From NCBI GenBank assembly GCA_021809365.1, contig JAKBAC010000001.1, positions 20,756-84,755 of the forward strand: a stretch of DNA of 64,000 nucleotides, written 5' to 3'. Position 1 is the stretch's first letter, and each line of letters starts with the position of its first letter. A program made the position numbers and the translations under genes. The notes under the pieces are model-generated. The model saw only the letters and a list, made by a program, of their open reading frames with translations. It was not told the DNA's origin and ran no database searches. Positions 44,628 to 53,120 of the stretch are shown here, piece by piece. Source of the stretch: Planctomycetota bacterium (GTDB lineage Bacteria; Planctomycetota; Phycisphaerae; WQYP01).

Positions 44628-44976
44628 GCGCGCAACTCCTGCGTACCAAACTCGAGCCACGTATTCTAACCGCGCCGACGAAATGTTGCATCCCGGAGAC
44701 GAGGGCAAAAGGCTCCGGGCGTCGCAATTTTTCCGAGCACGGGTGCCATTTGGGCGCGAAAAGCGCGGCGCAAACACGCGCAGCGGCTATTGCCGCAGAG
44801 CAGAAATCAGCAGAGAGTATCAGGGGAGCAGGAAAGCAAATCAGGTTGGGACTCAAAAGTTGCTGACACGGGGGACGAACGACTTTATCTGCGGTCACCT
44901 GCTCGCCCGTTTCCTGATTAAGGTCATTTTCGCCGTGGGCCGAAAGCGGATGGGGTGTCCCGGGCCCGTGGTAGGA
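44628..44976. other. intergenic region with decayed repeat pieces
   Basis: About 350 bases between alaS and fumC carry no gene. GCGTCGCAATTTTTCCGAGC (44719-44738) and GCGGCTATTGCCGC (44783-44796) look like the two ends of a GTGGCAAT-family fold-back. GGATGGGGTGTCCCGG (44948-44963) repeats a sequence found upstream of comM, and the fumC stop is followed by TCCTACCACG, as the comM stop is by TCCTACAACG. Confidence 0.5.
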
Positions 44977-46407
44977 TTAACCCGCTACCGGAAGCACGCG
45001 ATCGGAGGGGTCCACCATGGTCGAAGGATCAAGCAACTCGGTAAGCCGCGCCGCGGAGAGTTTGCTTTTAGCAAGGGCCACTTCGCGGATGGTTTTCCCG
45101 GTGGCGGCAGCTTCCTTGGCCAGTGACGCGGCCGCTTCATAGCCGATGACCGGTGCCAACGCCGTGGCCAACATCAGGCCCGCCTCCACGAGTTCGGGCC
45201 CGCGCCCGGTGGCAACGATGCCGTCAACACACTGTGTCGCCAGATTGGCGGAGGATTTGCCCAGCAGCCGAATCGATTCCAGTAACGCGGCACCCGCCAC
45301 CGGCATGGCGACAATCAATTCAAAATTTCCACTGGCCGCCGCCGATGTAACCGTCACATCATTGCCGACCACGCGCTGGCATACCATCAACACGCTTTCG
45401 GCGATAACCGGATTAATTTTGCCGGGCATGATGGAACTGCCCGGCTGTACCGAAGGAATTTCTATTTCGCCAAACCCCGCGCGCGGGCCGCAACTCATCC
45501 AACGGATGTCGTTGGCGATTTTAGTCAGGCTGATCGCAATGCTTTTCATAACGCCCGATGCGAACACCGCGCTGTCCAACGTGGCCTGGGCCTGAAAATG
45601 ATTGGTGGTTTCATGTACATGAATGCCCAGCCAGTTCGAGAGCAGATCGCATACTTCCGGTGCAAACCTGGGGTGCGCATTGATTCCCGTGCCCACCGCC
45701 GTTCCGCCGAGAGCCACTTCCGACAATTCGTTTTCCGCGGTCTGCAACCGGCGACCGGCGCGTTCAATCTGCCCGGCAAATCCCAGAAATTCCTGTCCCA
45801 TGCGAATCGGCGTCGCGTCCTGCAGATGCGTACGGCCCGTTTTAATGACATTCCACGTCGCAGCCTTCTGTTTCATTAAAGCGCTTTCCAGCAGCGCCAG
45901 TCCAGGGCGCAACATTTGCTTGATTTCCACCAGCGCCGCCACGTGCAGCGTCGTGGGAATTGTGTCATTGCTGGACTGCCCCATGTTGACATGATCGTTG
46001 GGATGCACCGGTGACTTATCGCCACGCTTGCCGCCGAGCAGTTCATTGGCACGGCTGGCAATCACCTCATTGACGTTCATGTTGGTGCTGGTGCCCGAGC
46101 CGGTCTGATAGATATCGACGGGAAATTGATCGGCCAATTTGCCCGCGGCGACTTCATCGGCGGCTTCGGCGATGGCCCCGGCCAATTTCGCGTCCAGCAA
46201 CCCCAGTTGCCGATTGGTTACGGCCGCCGCTTTTTTCAGCAGCGCATGGGCGCGGATAAACGTTTCCGGCATTCCCTGTCCGGAAATTGGGAAATTACGC
46301 ATCGCCCGCAACGTCTGCACGCCATAATACGCATCCAGTGGCACTTCCAGCGGCCCCATCGAATCTTTTTCAGTCCGAGTATTCTTCTTATTGGCTTCTT
46401 GCGACAT
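44977..46407 (-). CDS. fumC: fumarate hydratase class II
   Basis: FumC interconverts fumarate and malate in the citric acid cycle. The 476-residue protein has DSMGPLEVPLDAYYGVQTLR, QTGSGTSTNMNVNEVIASRA, the active-site TGRTHLQDATPIRMGQE, and the signature GSSIMPGKINPV. The KINPVIAESVLMVCQRVVGN and SGNFELIVAMPVAG segments fit fumarase better than aspartase, though aspartase belongs to the same superfamily and cannot be fully excluded. AAGGAG lies nine bases before the ATG at 46407; the frame continues to 46653 without support. It is divergent from the flippase gene. Confidence 0.88.
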   Translation of the reverse strand: MSQEANKKNTRTEKDSMGPLEVPLDAYYGVQTLRAMRNFPISGQGMPETFIRAHALLKKAAAVTNRQLGLLDAKLAGAIAEAADEVAAGKLADQFPVDIYQTGSGTSTNMNVNEVIASRANELLGGKRGDKSPVHPNDHVNMGQSSNDTIPTTLHVAALVEIKQMLRPGLALLESALMKQKAATWNVIKTGRTHLQDATPIRMGQEFLGFAGQIERAGRRLQTAENELSEVALGGTAVGTGINAHPRFAPEVCDLLSNWLGIHVHETTNHFQAQATLDSAVFASGVMKSIAISLTKIANDIRWMSCGPRAGFGEIEIPSVQPGSSIMPGKINPVIAESVLMVCQRVVGNDVTVTSAAASGNFELIVAMPVAGAALLESIRLLGKSSANLATQCVDGIVATGRGPELVEAGLMLATALAPVIGYEAAASLAKEAAATGKTIREVALAKSKLSAARLTELLDPSTMVDPSDRVLPVAG

Positions 46408-46558
46408 TCGTTTGAACTCCTTATTCACCAGAAGTTTAATCACATAACTATCCGCGAGCAAGGGCCGAAATTCGGCATCGCTAACGGGGCGCGGCCATAC
46501 TTTGACGGTGCTACGCAACTGCGCCCTGGATGTGATATTATTCCATGATGATGATCGC

Positions 46559-48106
46559 ATGGTATTCTTGCATGGATCGAACGTGACTGGAATTTTCGCA
46601 ACGCGCAAACGCACCATACCCACCGCCGCCCCCGGTGGCACACCGCACCTCACCGAGCGCAGCGTGGGTGGCGTAGTCTGGATGGTGCTTCAAACGTTGG
46701 CTTCCAAGGGAGTTGGAGTCATCGGACAAATAATTCTGGCACGGCTGCTGACACCGCGTGATTTCGGTCTGGTCGGATTGGCATACGCCGCTGCCGCCCT
46801 TCCAAACATTCTTCGCAAATCCGGCATCCCGCAAATGCTCGTGCAAAAACAGCACACATTGGCCCGCTGGGCCACGGCCGCATTCTGGATGGAGGTAGTT
46901 CTGGGAATCGGTGCCGCGATATTGATGCTGCTGGCGGCACCCTACGCGGCCATGGCATTTCACGCGCCCAAACTCATTGCCATTATGGAGATACTGGCAC
47001 CAGGCGTTGCCATTACCGCGCTTTTTGCAGTGCCCACCGCGCGACTGACACAGGATATGCGATTTCGGGAGCTGGCGATCATCGGCTTCGGATACAACGT
47101 CCTGGCGATGTTACTGAGTATTTTACTGGCGACTCTCGGCTGGGGCGTGTATAGCTTTGTTATACCACTGCCCGTGGTCGGTGCCCTCCGAGCCATCGCG
47201 TTGTGGCTTGCGGCTCCCATGCGGATTCGCTTGGCGCCGCAATTTCGGCGCTGGCCACATCTGATCGGTGGATCAAGTCTGTTGATGGGATCGGTCATTT
47301 TTCAAACGGTCAGCCGAATCGCCGAACTCTCCTGCCTGCGGGCATTTGCGCCGGTGGCGATGGTCGGAGAGTATTTTTTTGCCGCCAATTTGTCCACGCA
47401 GGTGACACAAGTGTTCTCCACGAACGTCGCCGGAGTTTTGTATCCGGCGCTTACCTCCATTCAACATCAAAGGCAAAGGCAAACCAACGCCTTTCTCCGA
47501 GCCGCCAATCTCGTGGCATTGGTCGGAATGCCCCTGTGCGTACTGGAAGCCCTGCTGGCCCGTCCGCTGTTGGTCGGCATCTATGGCGCGAAATGGATAC
47601 ACGCGATTGTGCCGCTGGAACTGCTGGCCATGGGAGCCGCTTTTATGCTGCTGATGGAGCCGGCGCTGAATTTTATTCTGGCGCAGGGCCGCTTCCGCTT
47701 TCAACTGATCTGGGCCTCCGCCAGTGCGATGGTGTATGTACCACTGGTTTTTGTCGCCGCGTGGACCGGCGGCGCGGTGATGCTGGCGGCGGCGGTGGCG
47801 GTTTATTCGGTCATTGCCACTCCCCTGCTTCTGTGGCTGGCCATCGCCAATGGCGGCGGCACCTGGCGAGATGTCGCGAGCATTTTTTTCACTCCGGCGG
47901 CCATGGCGACAGTGGCCGCGACCCCCTGGCTCGCGGTGCGATTGCTGACCCATACGGCAACCGTGCCACTCTGGGAAAGCTCCGTTTGCGGCTGCCTGTC
48001 ATTTCTCCTGATTTACATCGCTTTATCGGTATGGTTTCGCGGCACAGAGTTGCTGGCCCTGTGGGATAGCGCACAAGCTCGGCTTTTGCGGCGGCCACCA
48101 TCTTGA
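46559..48106 (+). CDS. polysaccharide flippase, MOP superfamily (Wzx/RfbX-like)
   Basis: The roughly 515-residue product has twelve to fourteen hydrophobic segments and the early motif LQTLASKGVGVIGQIILARL followed by TPRDFGLVGLAYAAAALPNI, which is usual for lipid-linked oligosaccharide flippases of the WzxC type. Such proteins move undecaprenyl-linked sugars across the inner membrane for O-antigen or capsule. Neighbouring glycosyltransferases and the fucose synthase gene fit this role. The start is uncertain: ATG 46559 is used, but the frame is open from 46502 and the first 30 residues are not typical. Confidence 0.83.
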   Translation: MVFLHGSNVTGIFATRKRTIPTAAPGGTPHLTERSVGGVVWMVLQTLASKGVGVIGQIILARLLTPRDFGLVGLAYAAAALPNILRKSGIPQMLVQKQHTLARWATAAFWMEVVLGIGAAILMLLAAPYAAMAFHAPKLIAIMEILAPGVAITALFAVPTARLTQDMRFRELAIIGFGYNVLAMLLSILLATLGWGVYSFVIPLPVVGALRAIALWLAAPMRIRLAPQFRRWPHLIGGSSLLMGSVIFQTVSRIAELSCLRAFAPVAMVGEYFFAANLSTQVTQVFSTNVAGVLYPALTSIQHQRQRQTNAFLRAANLVALVGMPLCVLEALLARPLLVGIYGAKWIHAIVPLELLAMGAAFMLLMEPALNFILAQGRFRFQLIWASASAMVYVPLVFVAAWTGGAVMLAAAVAVYSVIATPLLLWLAIANGGGTWRDVASIFFTPAAMATVAATPWLAVRLLTHTATVPLWESSVCGCLSFLLIYIALSVWFRGTELLALWDSAQARLLRRPPS

Positions 48107-48110
48107 ACCA

Positions 48111-48229
48111 AGGCGTGGCAATTTTTTTGGGCAGGTGGCAAGATCGACGGCATAAATGCCGGCGCTACGCGAATGGCCGGCCCTGGAAATTCGCGCCGCA
48201 GAGGCCTGGTACGGACTTATTGCCGCGCC
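48111..48229. repeat. GTGGCAAT fold-back element, copy upstream of fcl
   Basis: The element starts GCGTGGCAATTTTTTTGGGC (48113-48132), contains the core GGCATAAATGCCGGCGCTA (48149-48167) and ends near TTATTGCCGCGCC (48217-48229). It is homologous over about 120 bases to the copy at 49327-49447, in the same orientation, on the other side of the fucose synthase gene. Confidence 0.6.
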
Positions 48230-48361
48230 GCTGACCACGCACAATGGAGCATGAATTACCCATTGCAACTCATTGAGAGTAAAATCACCGCCGGTTCGCC
48301 AGCGGTGCCGATGGTCGGCATGGCGGGATGGCGAAATGACTTTCGTGGAGGAATAAGATCC

Positions 48362-49282
48362 ATGCAATATCTGATTACCGGCGGAGCTGGATTTCTTGGC
48401 CGCTGCATCACGCGCAGACTGATCGAAAGCGGCATCAACAGCGGTGACATACATATATTGCGCAGCAAAGACTGCGATCTGACCCGGCAGGAAGCCACGG
48501 AATCCATGGTGGCCCGCATGAAACCGGACGTTATTGTGCATCTGGCGGCCCAGGTAGGCGGCATCGGAGCCAACCGCGAAAATCCCGGTCGCTATTTTTA
48601 CGCCAACATGGCCATGGGCTTGCATCTTATGGAGGCGGCGCGTGTCAACGCGGTGAAAAAATTTGTGCAGGTCGGCACGATATGCGCTTATCCCAAATTC
48701 ACACCTGTGCCATTTAAGGAAACCGATCTCTGGAACGGCTACCCGGAAGAGACCAACGCACCCTATGGCATCGCAAAAAAAGCGCTGCTGACCATGTGCC
48801 AATCCTATCGCCAGCAATACGGACTCAACGCAATCTATCTTTTGCCGGTCAATCTCTATGGGCCGGGCGATAATTTTGATCTGCGATCCTCACATGTCAT
48901 CCCGGCACTGATCCGTAAGTTCGTTGAGGCGCAGCGCAGCAACACCCCGTTTATTACTGCCTGGGGAACGGGCAAAGCCTCGCGGGAATTTTTGTATGTC
49001 GAGGACTGCGCGGAAGGCATTGTTGCCGCCATGCAACACTATGATGCGGCCGAGCCGGTGAATCTCGGCGCGGGACGGGAAATTACCATTCGTGAATTAA
49101 CCGAATTGATCGCCCGGCTCTGCGAATTCAAGGGGGAAATTCGGTGGGATCCATCACAGCCCGACGGGCAACCCCGCCGATGTCTGGATACAACAAGGGC
49201 CAAAGAGTATTTCGGCTTTTCCGCCCGGACAACACTGGAAAATGGCCTGGCACAGACAATCGCCTGGTACCGGGAAAATTAA
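48362..49282 (+). CDS. fcl: GDP-L-fucose synthase-like NAD-dependent epimerase/reductase
   Basis: The 306-residue short-chain dehydrogenase has the nucleotide-binding start [20 protein letters not shown] and the GDP-fucose synthase marks [20 protein letters not shown], SxxY-region [25 protein letters not shown] with the catalytic Tyr and Lys, and [15 protein letters not shown]. It would make GDP-L-fucose, or a similar deoxy sugar, from the 4-keto intermediate. No GDP-mannose dehydratase is in the window. GGAGG is ten bases before the ATG. The gene is bracketed by two direct copies of a fold-back repeat, so it may be a mobile or recently gained unit. Confidence 0.87.
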   Translation: MQYLITGGAGFLGRCITRRLIESGINSGDIHILRSKDCDLTRQEATESMVARMKPDVIVHLAAQVGGIGANRENPGRYFYANMAMGLHLMEAARVNAVKKFVQVGTICAYPKFTPVPFKETDLWNGYPEETNAPYGIAKKALLTMCQSYRQQYGLNAIYLLPVNLYGPGDNFDLRSSHVIPALIRKFVEAQRSNTPFITAWGTGKASREFLYVEDCAEGIVAAMQHYDAAEPVNLGAGREITIRELTELIARLCEFKGEIRWDPSQPDGQPRRCLDTTRAKEYFGFSARTTLENGLAQTIAWYREN

Positions 49283-49326
49283 ATTATCGCCGTCAAGTTC
49301 CAATCGCCCCCGTACGGCGGAACCAA

Positions 49327-49447
49327 TGGGTGTGGCAATACATCCGGGCGAACAGCGCAATCAACGGCATAAATGCCGGCGCTAAGGGAAGGGTTCATCC
49401 TGGAAAATCGCACCCCGGCCCCTTGGTTCGGATGTATTGCCACGCCC
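49327..49447. repeat. GTGGCAAT fold-back element, copy downstream of fcl
   Basis: The ends are perfect 15 bp inverted repeats, GTGGCAATACATCCG (49332-49346) and its complement (49429-49443). The core GGCATAAATGCCGGCGCTA (49366-49384) is identical to that of the copy upstream of the gene. This is the best-preserved member of the family in the window. Confidence 0.7.
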
Positions 49448-49465
49448 CCACGAACTTCCCGCCGC

Positions 49466-50581
49466 TCATTGCTTATCAGGTAGCGATGCGGGTTGTGTGG
49501 TTGCCGGAATGGCCGAGGGACGGTAAGTAATTTTGCATAAAATGGTGCGGGGGCCTTTAACCAACGTAATACCGGCGGGCAAGGTGTAGCCGATATGGTG
49601 TGCCGTCCACCCGCTCGTGGTGGTCGTGGAGGGCGTGATATTCAAAAATGCCACCACGCGATCCCGCATCGGTGCCAAATCGCCCTCAAGCATTTTGCGC
49701 CCCAGTCGTTGCAGCGCCGGTTGGGACCCCGCGACGGTCACCGGCACAGATTGCGGGCGAATGGAAATGGTATAACGGTTCACCAGCCAGGATGGGCCGC
49801 GCACCCAGACTGCCACAACACCAAGTCGCAACTTATGCGTCGGCTCGGCCGGCACCGTGAAACTCACCAGTGCCGTGGCCGGGGAAACCGTGATGTCAGA
49901 ATTTACCGCACCGGGATAGCGCACGACCAGTTGTGCCTGCACCATCTGCCGCGTGTGCGGCGGCAACGTCGTGAGATCAGAAAGCGGCTGCGCCACCACA
50001 CGGAATTGATCCTGTCCCCCGATGCTGGTCAATAAACTTTTTGGCAATTGCACTTGCGCAACCGCCGGCACAATGCTGGCCGCCACATGATGCAGGGCGG
50101 TAAATTCGATGGGGCGCGAGATGGAAACCATTTGATCCACGGCCAACTGCAGTCGCGCGGGGCTGGCCGCGGTAACGGTCACATGCCGCTGGCGGAAATA
50201 CGGCAGATCATTGAGCACCTGTACCGACGACATGTAGTTATTGGAGCCAAGCGCCAAACTTCCGATGTGTCGCACCACATAAGCCAGATTATTGCGGTCA
50301 TCGCGGGTAAAGATGGCCCTTCCATCCGCCTGATCGCGAATCTGCTGCACCTGATCACGCGGGCCTTGAATGTCAACGTGAAATTCTCCGTTCGCCGGGC
50401 TGATAATCTGCACAATATCATGCGCATCGCTCGGCGGCACCACCACGCTGATCTGGAATGGCAGGTTGCTGTGGATGGCCGTCAGATGAGCATCCGCGTA
50501 CATCCACAGCAGCACCGTCAAAAGCAACGTCAGCGGCAGCACTTTAAAGCGATCAAGAATTCGGCGCTGTGATTGCGGCAT
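49466..50581 (-). CDS. YbbR-like domain protein (CdaR-like regulator of diadenylate cyclase)
   Basis: The 371-residue protein has a short cytoplasmic start, one transmembrane helix (VLPLTLLLTVLLWMYADAHL) and an extracytoplasmic part made of YbbR-like repeats (for example SNLPFQISVVVPPSDAHDIV, RQMVQAQLVVRYPG). YbbR proteins bind CdaA and tune c-di-AMP synthesis. This fits its position: it starts three bases after the stop of the diadenylate cyclase gene. The C-terminal part is Thr/Pro-rich. Confidence 0.82.
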   Translation of the reverse strand: MPQSQRRILDRFKVLPLTLLLTVLLWMYADAHLTAIHSNLPFQISVVVPPSDAHDIVQIISPANGEFHVDIQGPRDQVQQIRDQADGRAIFTRDDRNNLAYVVRHIGSLALGSNNYMSSVQVLNDLPYFRQRHVTVTAASPARLQLAVDQMVSISRPIEFTALHHVAASIVPAVAQVQLPKSLLTSIGGQDQFRVVAQPLSDLTTLPPHTRQMVQAQLVVRYPGAVNSDITVSPATALVSFTVPAEPTHKLRLGVVAVWVRGPSWLVNRYTISIRPQSVPVTVAGSQPALQRLGRKMLEGDLAPMRDRVVAFLNITPSTTTTSGWTAHHIGYTLPAGITLVKGPRTILCKITYRPSAIPATTQPASLPDKQ

Positions 50582-50584
50582 ACA

Positions 50585-51397
50585 TTATCCCTTCGCACCA
50601 GCGTGACCATTTTCAGTTTTCTGAAGCGCCCTGGACAACCGGTCGCGCAGTTGATCGCAGGTCAATTCGCGCACAAATTCACCACGCTCCGCAATGCTGA
50701 TAATGCCGGTTTCCTCACTGACCACAAGAATCAGGGCATCACTCTCCTGTGACAACCCCAGCGCGGCGCGATGTCGCGCCCCCATGTCCGGCGTAACTTC
50801 CGCTCCTTCCGCCAGTGGAAACTGCACACCCGCGGCGGCAATCCGTCCATCCCTTATCACCACGCCCATATCATGCAGCATGGAGCCGGGCCAGAAAATC
50901 GTATTTAACAATTCCGGCGTTGCATCGGCATTCAATATCGTTCCCTGCTCCACCAGGCCACCCAGCCCCACCTCGCGTTCCACCGCGATTAAAGCGCCGA
51001 TTCGGTTGCGCGAGCAATACTCCGCGGTTTTGCTCAGGCAATCGATTAGACGAAGCGATGCGGACCCGCCCGGACGAAAAAATCGCGTTTCCCCCAGTCG
51101 CATCAGCGCTCGCCGCAATTCCGGTTGAAACACCACCACGATCGCGAAACTGGTGAATACCAACAGGCGGCTGAATAAATACTCCACCTGCGGCAATTTG
51201 TTACCGCCGAGTTTGATAATGGTATAAGCCAGAATTAAGAATAGCGCGGTGCCTTTGATTAAGCGCGCTCCGCGCGTGCCACGCAGGAATTCCAGAACCC
51301 AATACACAACCACGCCGATCAATACCAATTCCAGTGTGACCACCCACCAGGGATAGGTGGTAAAGCGGGTCAGCTGCGTTCGCAAAAACTCCAACAT
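50585..51397 (-). CDS. cdaA: CdaA-type diadenylate cyclase (DisA_N domain)
   Basis: The enzyme joins two ATP into c-di-AMP, a signal for potassium balance and cell-wall control. The 270-residue protein has three N-terminal membrane helices (about residues 16-90, including VVTLELVLIGVVVYWVLEFL) and a DAC domain: RRALMRLGE, RIGALIAVEREVGL, and GARHRAALGLSQESDALILV with the RHR motif at 208-210. The other hallmark, normally HDGA, here reads HDMG (residues 175-178). The Asp is kept, but Gly-Ala is replaced by Met-Gly, so activity needs testing. It is followed by the YbbR gene in one operon. Confidence 0.85.
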   Translation of the reverse strand: MLEFLRTQLTRFTTYPWWVVTLELVLIGVVVYWVLEFLRGTRGARLIKGTALFLILAYTIIKLGGNKLPQVEYLFSRLLVFTSFAIVVVFQPELRRALMRLGETRFFRPGGSASLRLIDCLSKTAEYCSRNRIGALIAVEREVGLGGLVEQGTILNADATPELLNTIFWPGSMLHDMGVVIRDGRIAAAGVQFPLAEGAEVTPDMGARHRAALGLSQESDALILVVSEETGIISIAERGEFVRELTCDQLRDRLSRALQKTENGHAGAKG

Positions 51398-51448
51398 GCA
51401 CCAATAGTATAAACCTCCGGGGCGTTTGGCAAAACAACGCGACGATCA

Positions 51449-51937
51449 TTATTCCTGAATCTCCACCGGCGTGCCGACCGGGCAGATACTATATAACTCG
51501 GTAATGTCTGGATTGGTCAGCGCCACACAGCCGGCGGTGCCGGTGCGGCCTTCAGCGCATCCATGAATGAATATCTCCCCGCCCAGAGGAGTTTTCCAGA
51601 TACGATTCTGCACGACTTCATCCGACATGTCCCCGTGCGCCAGATCATCCAGAAGTTGCCGATAGACGGATGCGGAAAGTAGTCCGGTGGCCAAACCGCG
51701 ATCCACGTCTTCCACGTTGGGATAATCCAAGCCCATTGAAAGATGAAATTTGCTCTGTGAATTTTTAAATACAACGCGGAACCGCCCTACCGGCGTTCTC
51801 CGATCCCCTTCCATCTGTTTATCGCCGGAATTGGAGCCGGTGATACATTTATATATCTTGATTACATCGGCATGATCCAATAAATGCAGTTCACCGCGTG
51901 ATTTGAGCACGCGGATTGCGGGATTTTTGATATTCAT
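51449..51937 (-). CDS. L,D-transpeptidase (YkuD) family protein
   Basis: The 162-residue protein carries a YkuD domain with the catalytic HG...GC pattern in EIFIHGCAEGRTGTAGCVAL, and TPVGRFRVVFKNSQSKFHLS upstream. Such enzymes form 3-3 peptidoglycan cross-links or attach proteins to the wall. There is no visible signal peptide from the ATG at 51937, which has GGAG seven bases upstream, so export would need another route, or the protein acts inside the cell; this is unusual. The start overlaps the DUF218 gene stop by four bases. It resembles short ErfK/YafK-like proteins. Confidence 0.85.
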   Translation of the reverse strand: MNIKNPAIRVLKSRGELHLLDHADVIKIYKCITGSNSGDKQMEGDRRTPVGRFRVVFKNSQSKFHLSMGLDYPNVEDVDRGLATGLLSASVYRQLLDDLAHGDMSDEVVQNRIWKTPLGGEIFIHGCAEGRTGTAGCVALTNPDITELYSICPVGTPVEIQE

Positions 51938-53043
51938 GGTACCGCTCCGGGGCGATGATAATTCCGATCCAGCCAGTATACCGGATAGCCCACCAGCTCC
52001 CGCGTCACCGCCCAGGGATTGGATTCCCGCCAGATTCCTCGCCGCGCCGCCACCGTCCAGACCGGTATGCCCAATTGCCCAAAAGCCAGAGCGATTCGTG
52101 GCAGATGATAATCCGAACTGACCGCAATCACACTTTTCCAATGCCGCGACCGCACGAGCGCGGCGGTATCATAAGCGCTGTAACGGGTATTATGGCCATG
52201 GAAATCAATAATAATGTCACGGGCCGGAATGCCCGACGCCAACGCCAGCTTGAGCATCGCGACAGGTTCATTTTCATAGGGATGCGTGCGCCCGTGCGGC
52301 GCTCGTCCCGTCAGCAGAAGCCGCTGCGCCCGATGTTGCTTCAATAGCCGCACGCCTTCGAGCACGCGCTGGCGCAGCGTGTACCCACAGGAATCCCCCG
52401 GCCCGGTTCCGGCACCGAAAACAACGGCAACATCCGCGTCAGTTCCGGCCGGTGGTGGATCCGCCAGAAACATGCCGTGGAATATCCAGAACAGCACCAT
52501 GAACAATAGCGCGAAAAATACGCCATCGTAGACGCGATAACGCACGATACGACAAGGTGCCGTGATGACTTTTTCCGAAGTGCCGTCATAATCCATCATG
52601 CGATCAGGCCGCCCGATTAGCCAGAGCGTCAGAGCCGCAAGAACCGGCAATGACATGGGCATATACCACGGCACGAGTGTTTGGAGAATAAGTTTAAGAT
52701 GATAGAAGGTGATGCTGTTTAACAGCAGCACCAGGGCAATCAATATGGAAGGCAGCAGAAGCAGCCGATTCAATCGGCAGATACTCTCCGTATTCATATC
52801 CCGCGGCGGCCGATGCCGTACCAGATGCAGCAGCACCAAGCTGGCCAGCCATAACCACGGCAGCACAAATTCCACGAATGCCCCAGCAAAGCGCAAATCA
52901 ATCCATCGCCAGGACTGCAACCGCACCACGCTGACCAGTGCGAACAGGAGTATGGCCGAATCCAGAAATCGAAATAGCGGACCCACCGGCCGCGATGCGG
53001 TAGGCGAGGCAATTCGAGCCGATGACAAAGGCGCATTGTGCAT
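51934..53043 (-). CDS. membrane protein with DUF218 (ElyC/SanA/YdcF-like) domain
   Basis: The 369-residue protein has about six hydrophobic segments in the first 230 residues and a C-terminal DUF218 domain starting ADVAVVFGAGTGPGDSCGYT, then RQRVLEGVRLLKQHRAQRLL, LTGRAPHGRTHPYENEPVAM, and SVIAVSSDYHLPRIALAF. ElyC/SanA proteins affect envelope integrity and peptidoglycan precursor flow. Coupling to a YkuD transpeptidase supports a cell-wall role. The ATG at 53043 has no ribosome binding site, but TATACT lies seven bases upstream on this strand, so the transcript may be leaderless. Confidence 0.8.
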   Translation of the reverse strand: MHNAPLSSARIASPTASRPVGPLFRFLDSAILLFALVSVVRLQSWRWIDLRFAGAFVEFVLPWLWLASLVLLHLVRHRPPRDMNTESICRLNRLLLLPSILIALVLLLNSITFYHLKLILQTLVPWYMPMSLPVLAALTLWLIGRPDRMMDYDGTSEKVITAPCRIVRYRVYDGVFFALLFMVLFWIFHGMFLADPPPAGTDADVAVVFGAGTGPGDSCGYTLRQRVLEGVRLLKQHRAQRLLLTGRAPHGRTHPYENEPVAMLKLALASGIPARDIIIDFHGHNTRYSAYDTAALVRSRHWKSVIAVSSDYHLPRIALAFGQLGIPVWTVAARRGIWRESNPWAVTRELVGYPVYWLDRNYHRPGAVP

Positions 53044-53120
53044 TAAGACAGTATACACCGGGACGGGATGACGGGTGATACCAATGGGCGGCGGCGAAGA
53101 AAATAGTTCAAAGTGGCACA

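Noticed and set aside
44628..44777. 50-residue N-terminal extension of AlaRS.
   Set aside because: The standard AlaRS N-terminus and an AGGAG site are at 44627; the extension covers repeat-like intergenic DNA.
51938..52141. N-terminal extension of the YkuD frame to 52141.
   Set aside because: It lies inside the DUF218 coding region; the ATG at 51937 has a good ribosome binding site and overlaps the DUF218 stop as other coupled pairs here do.
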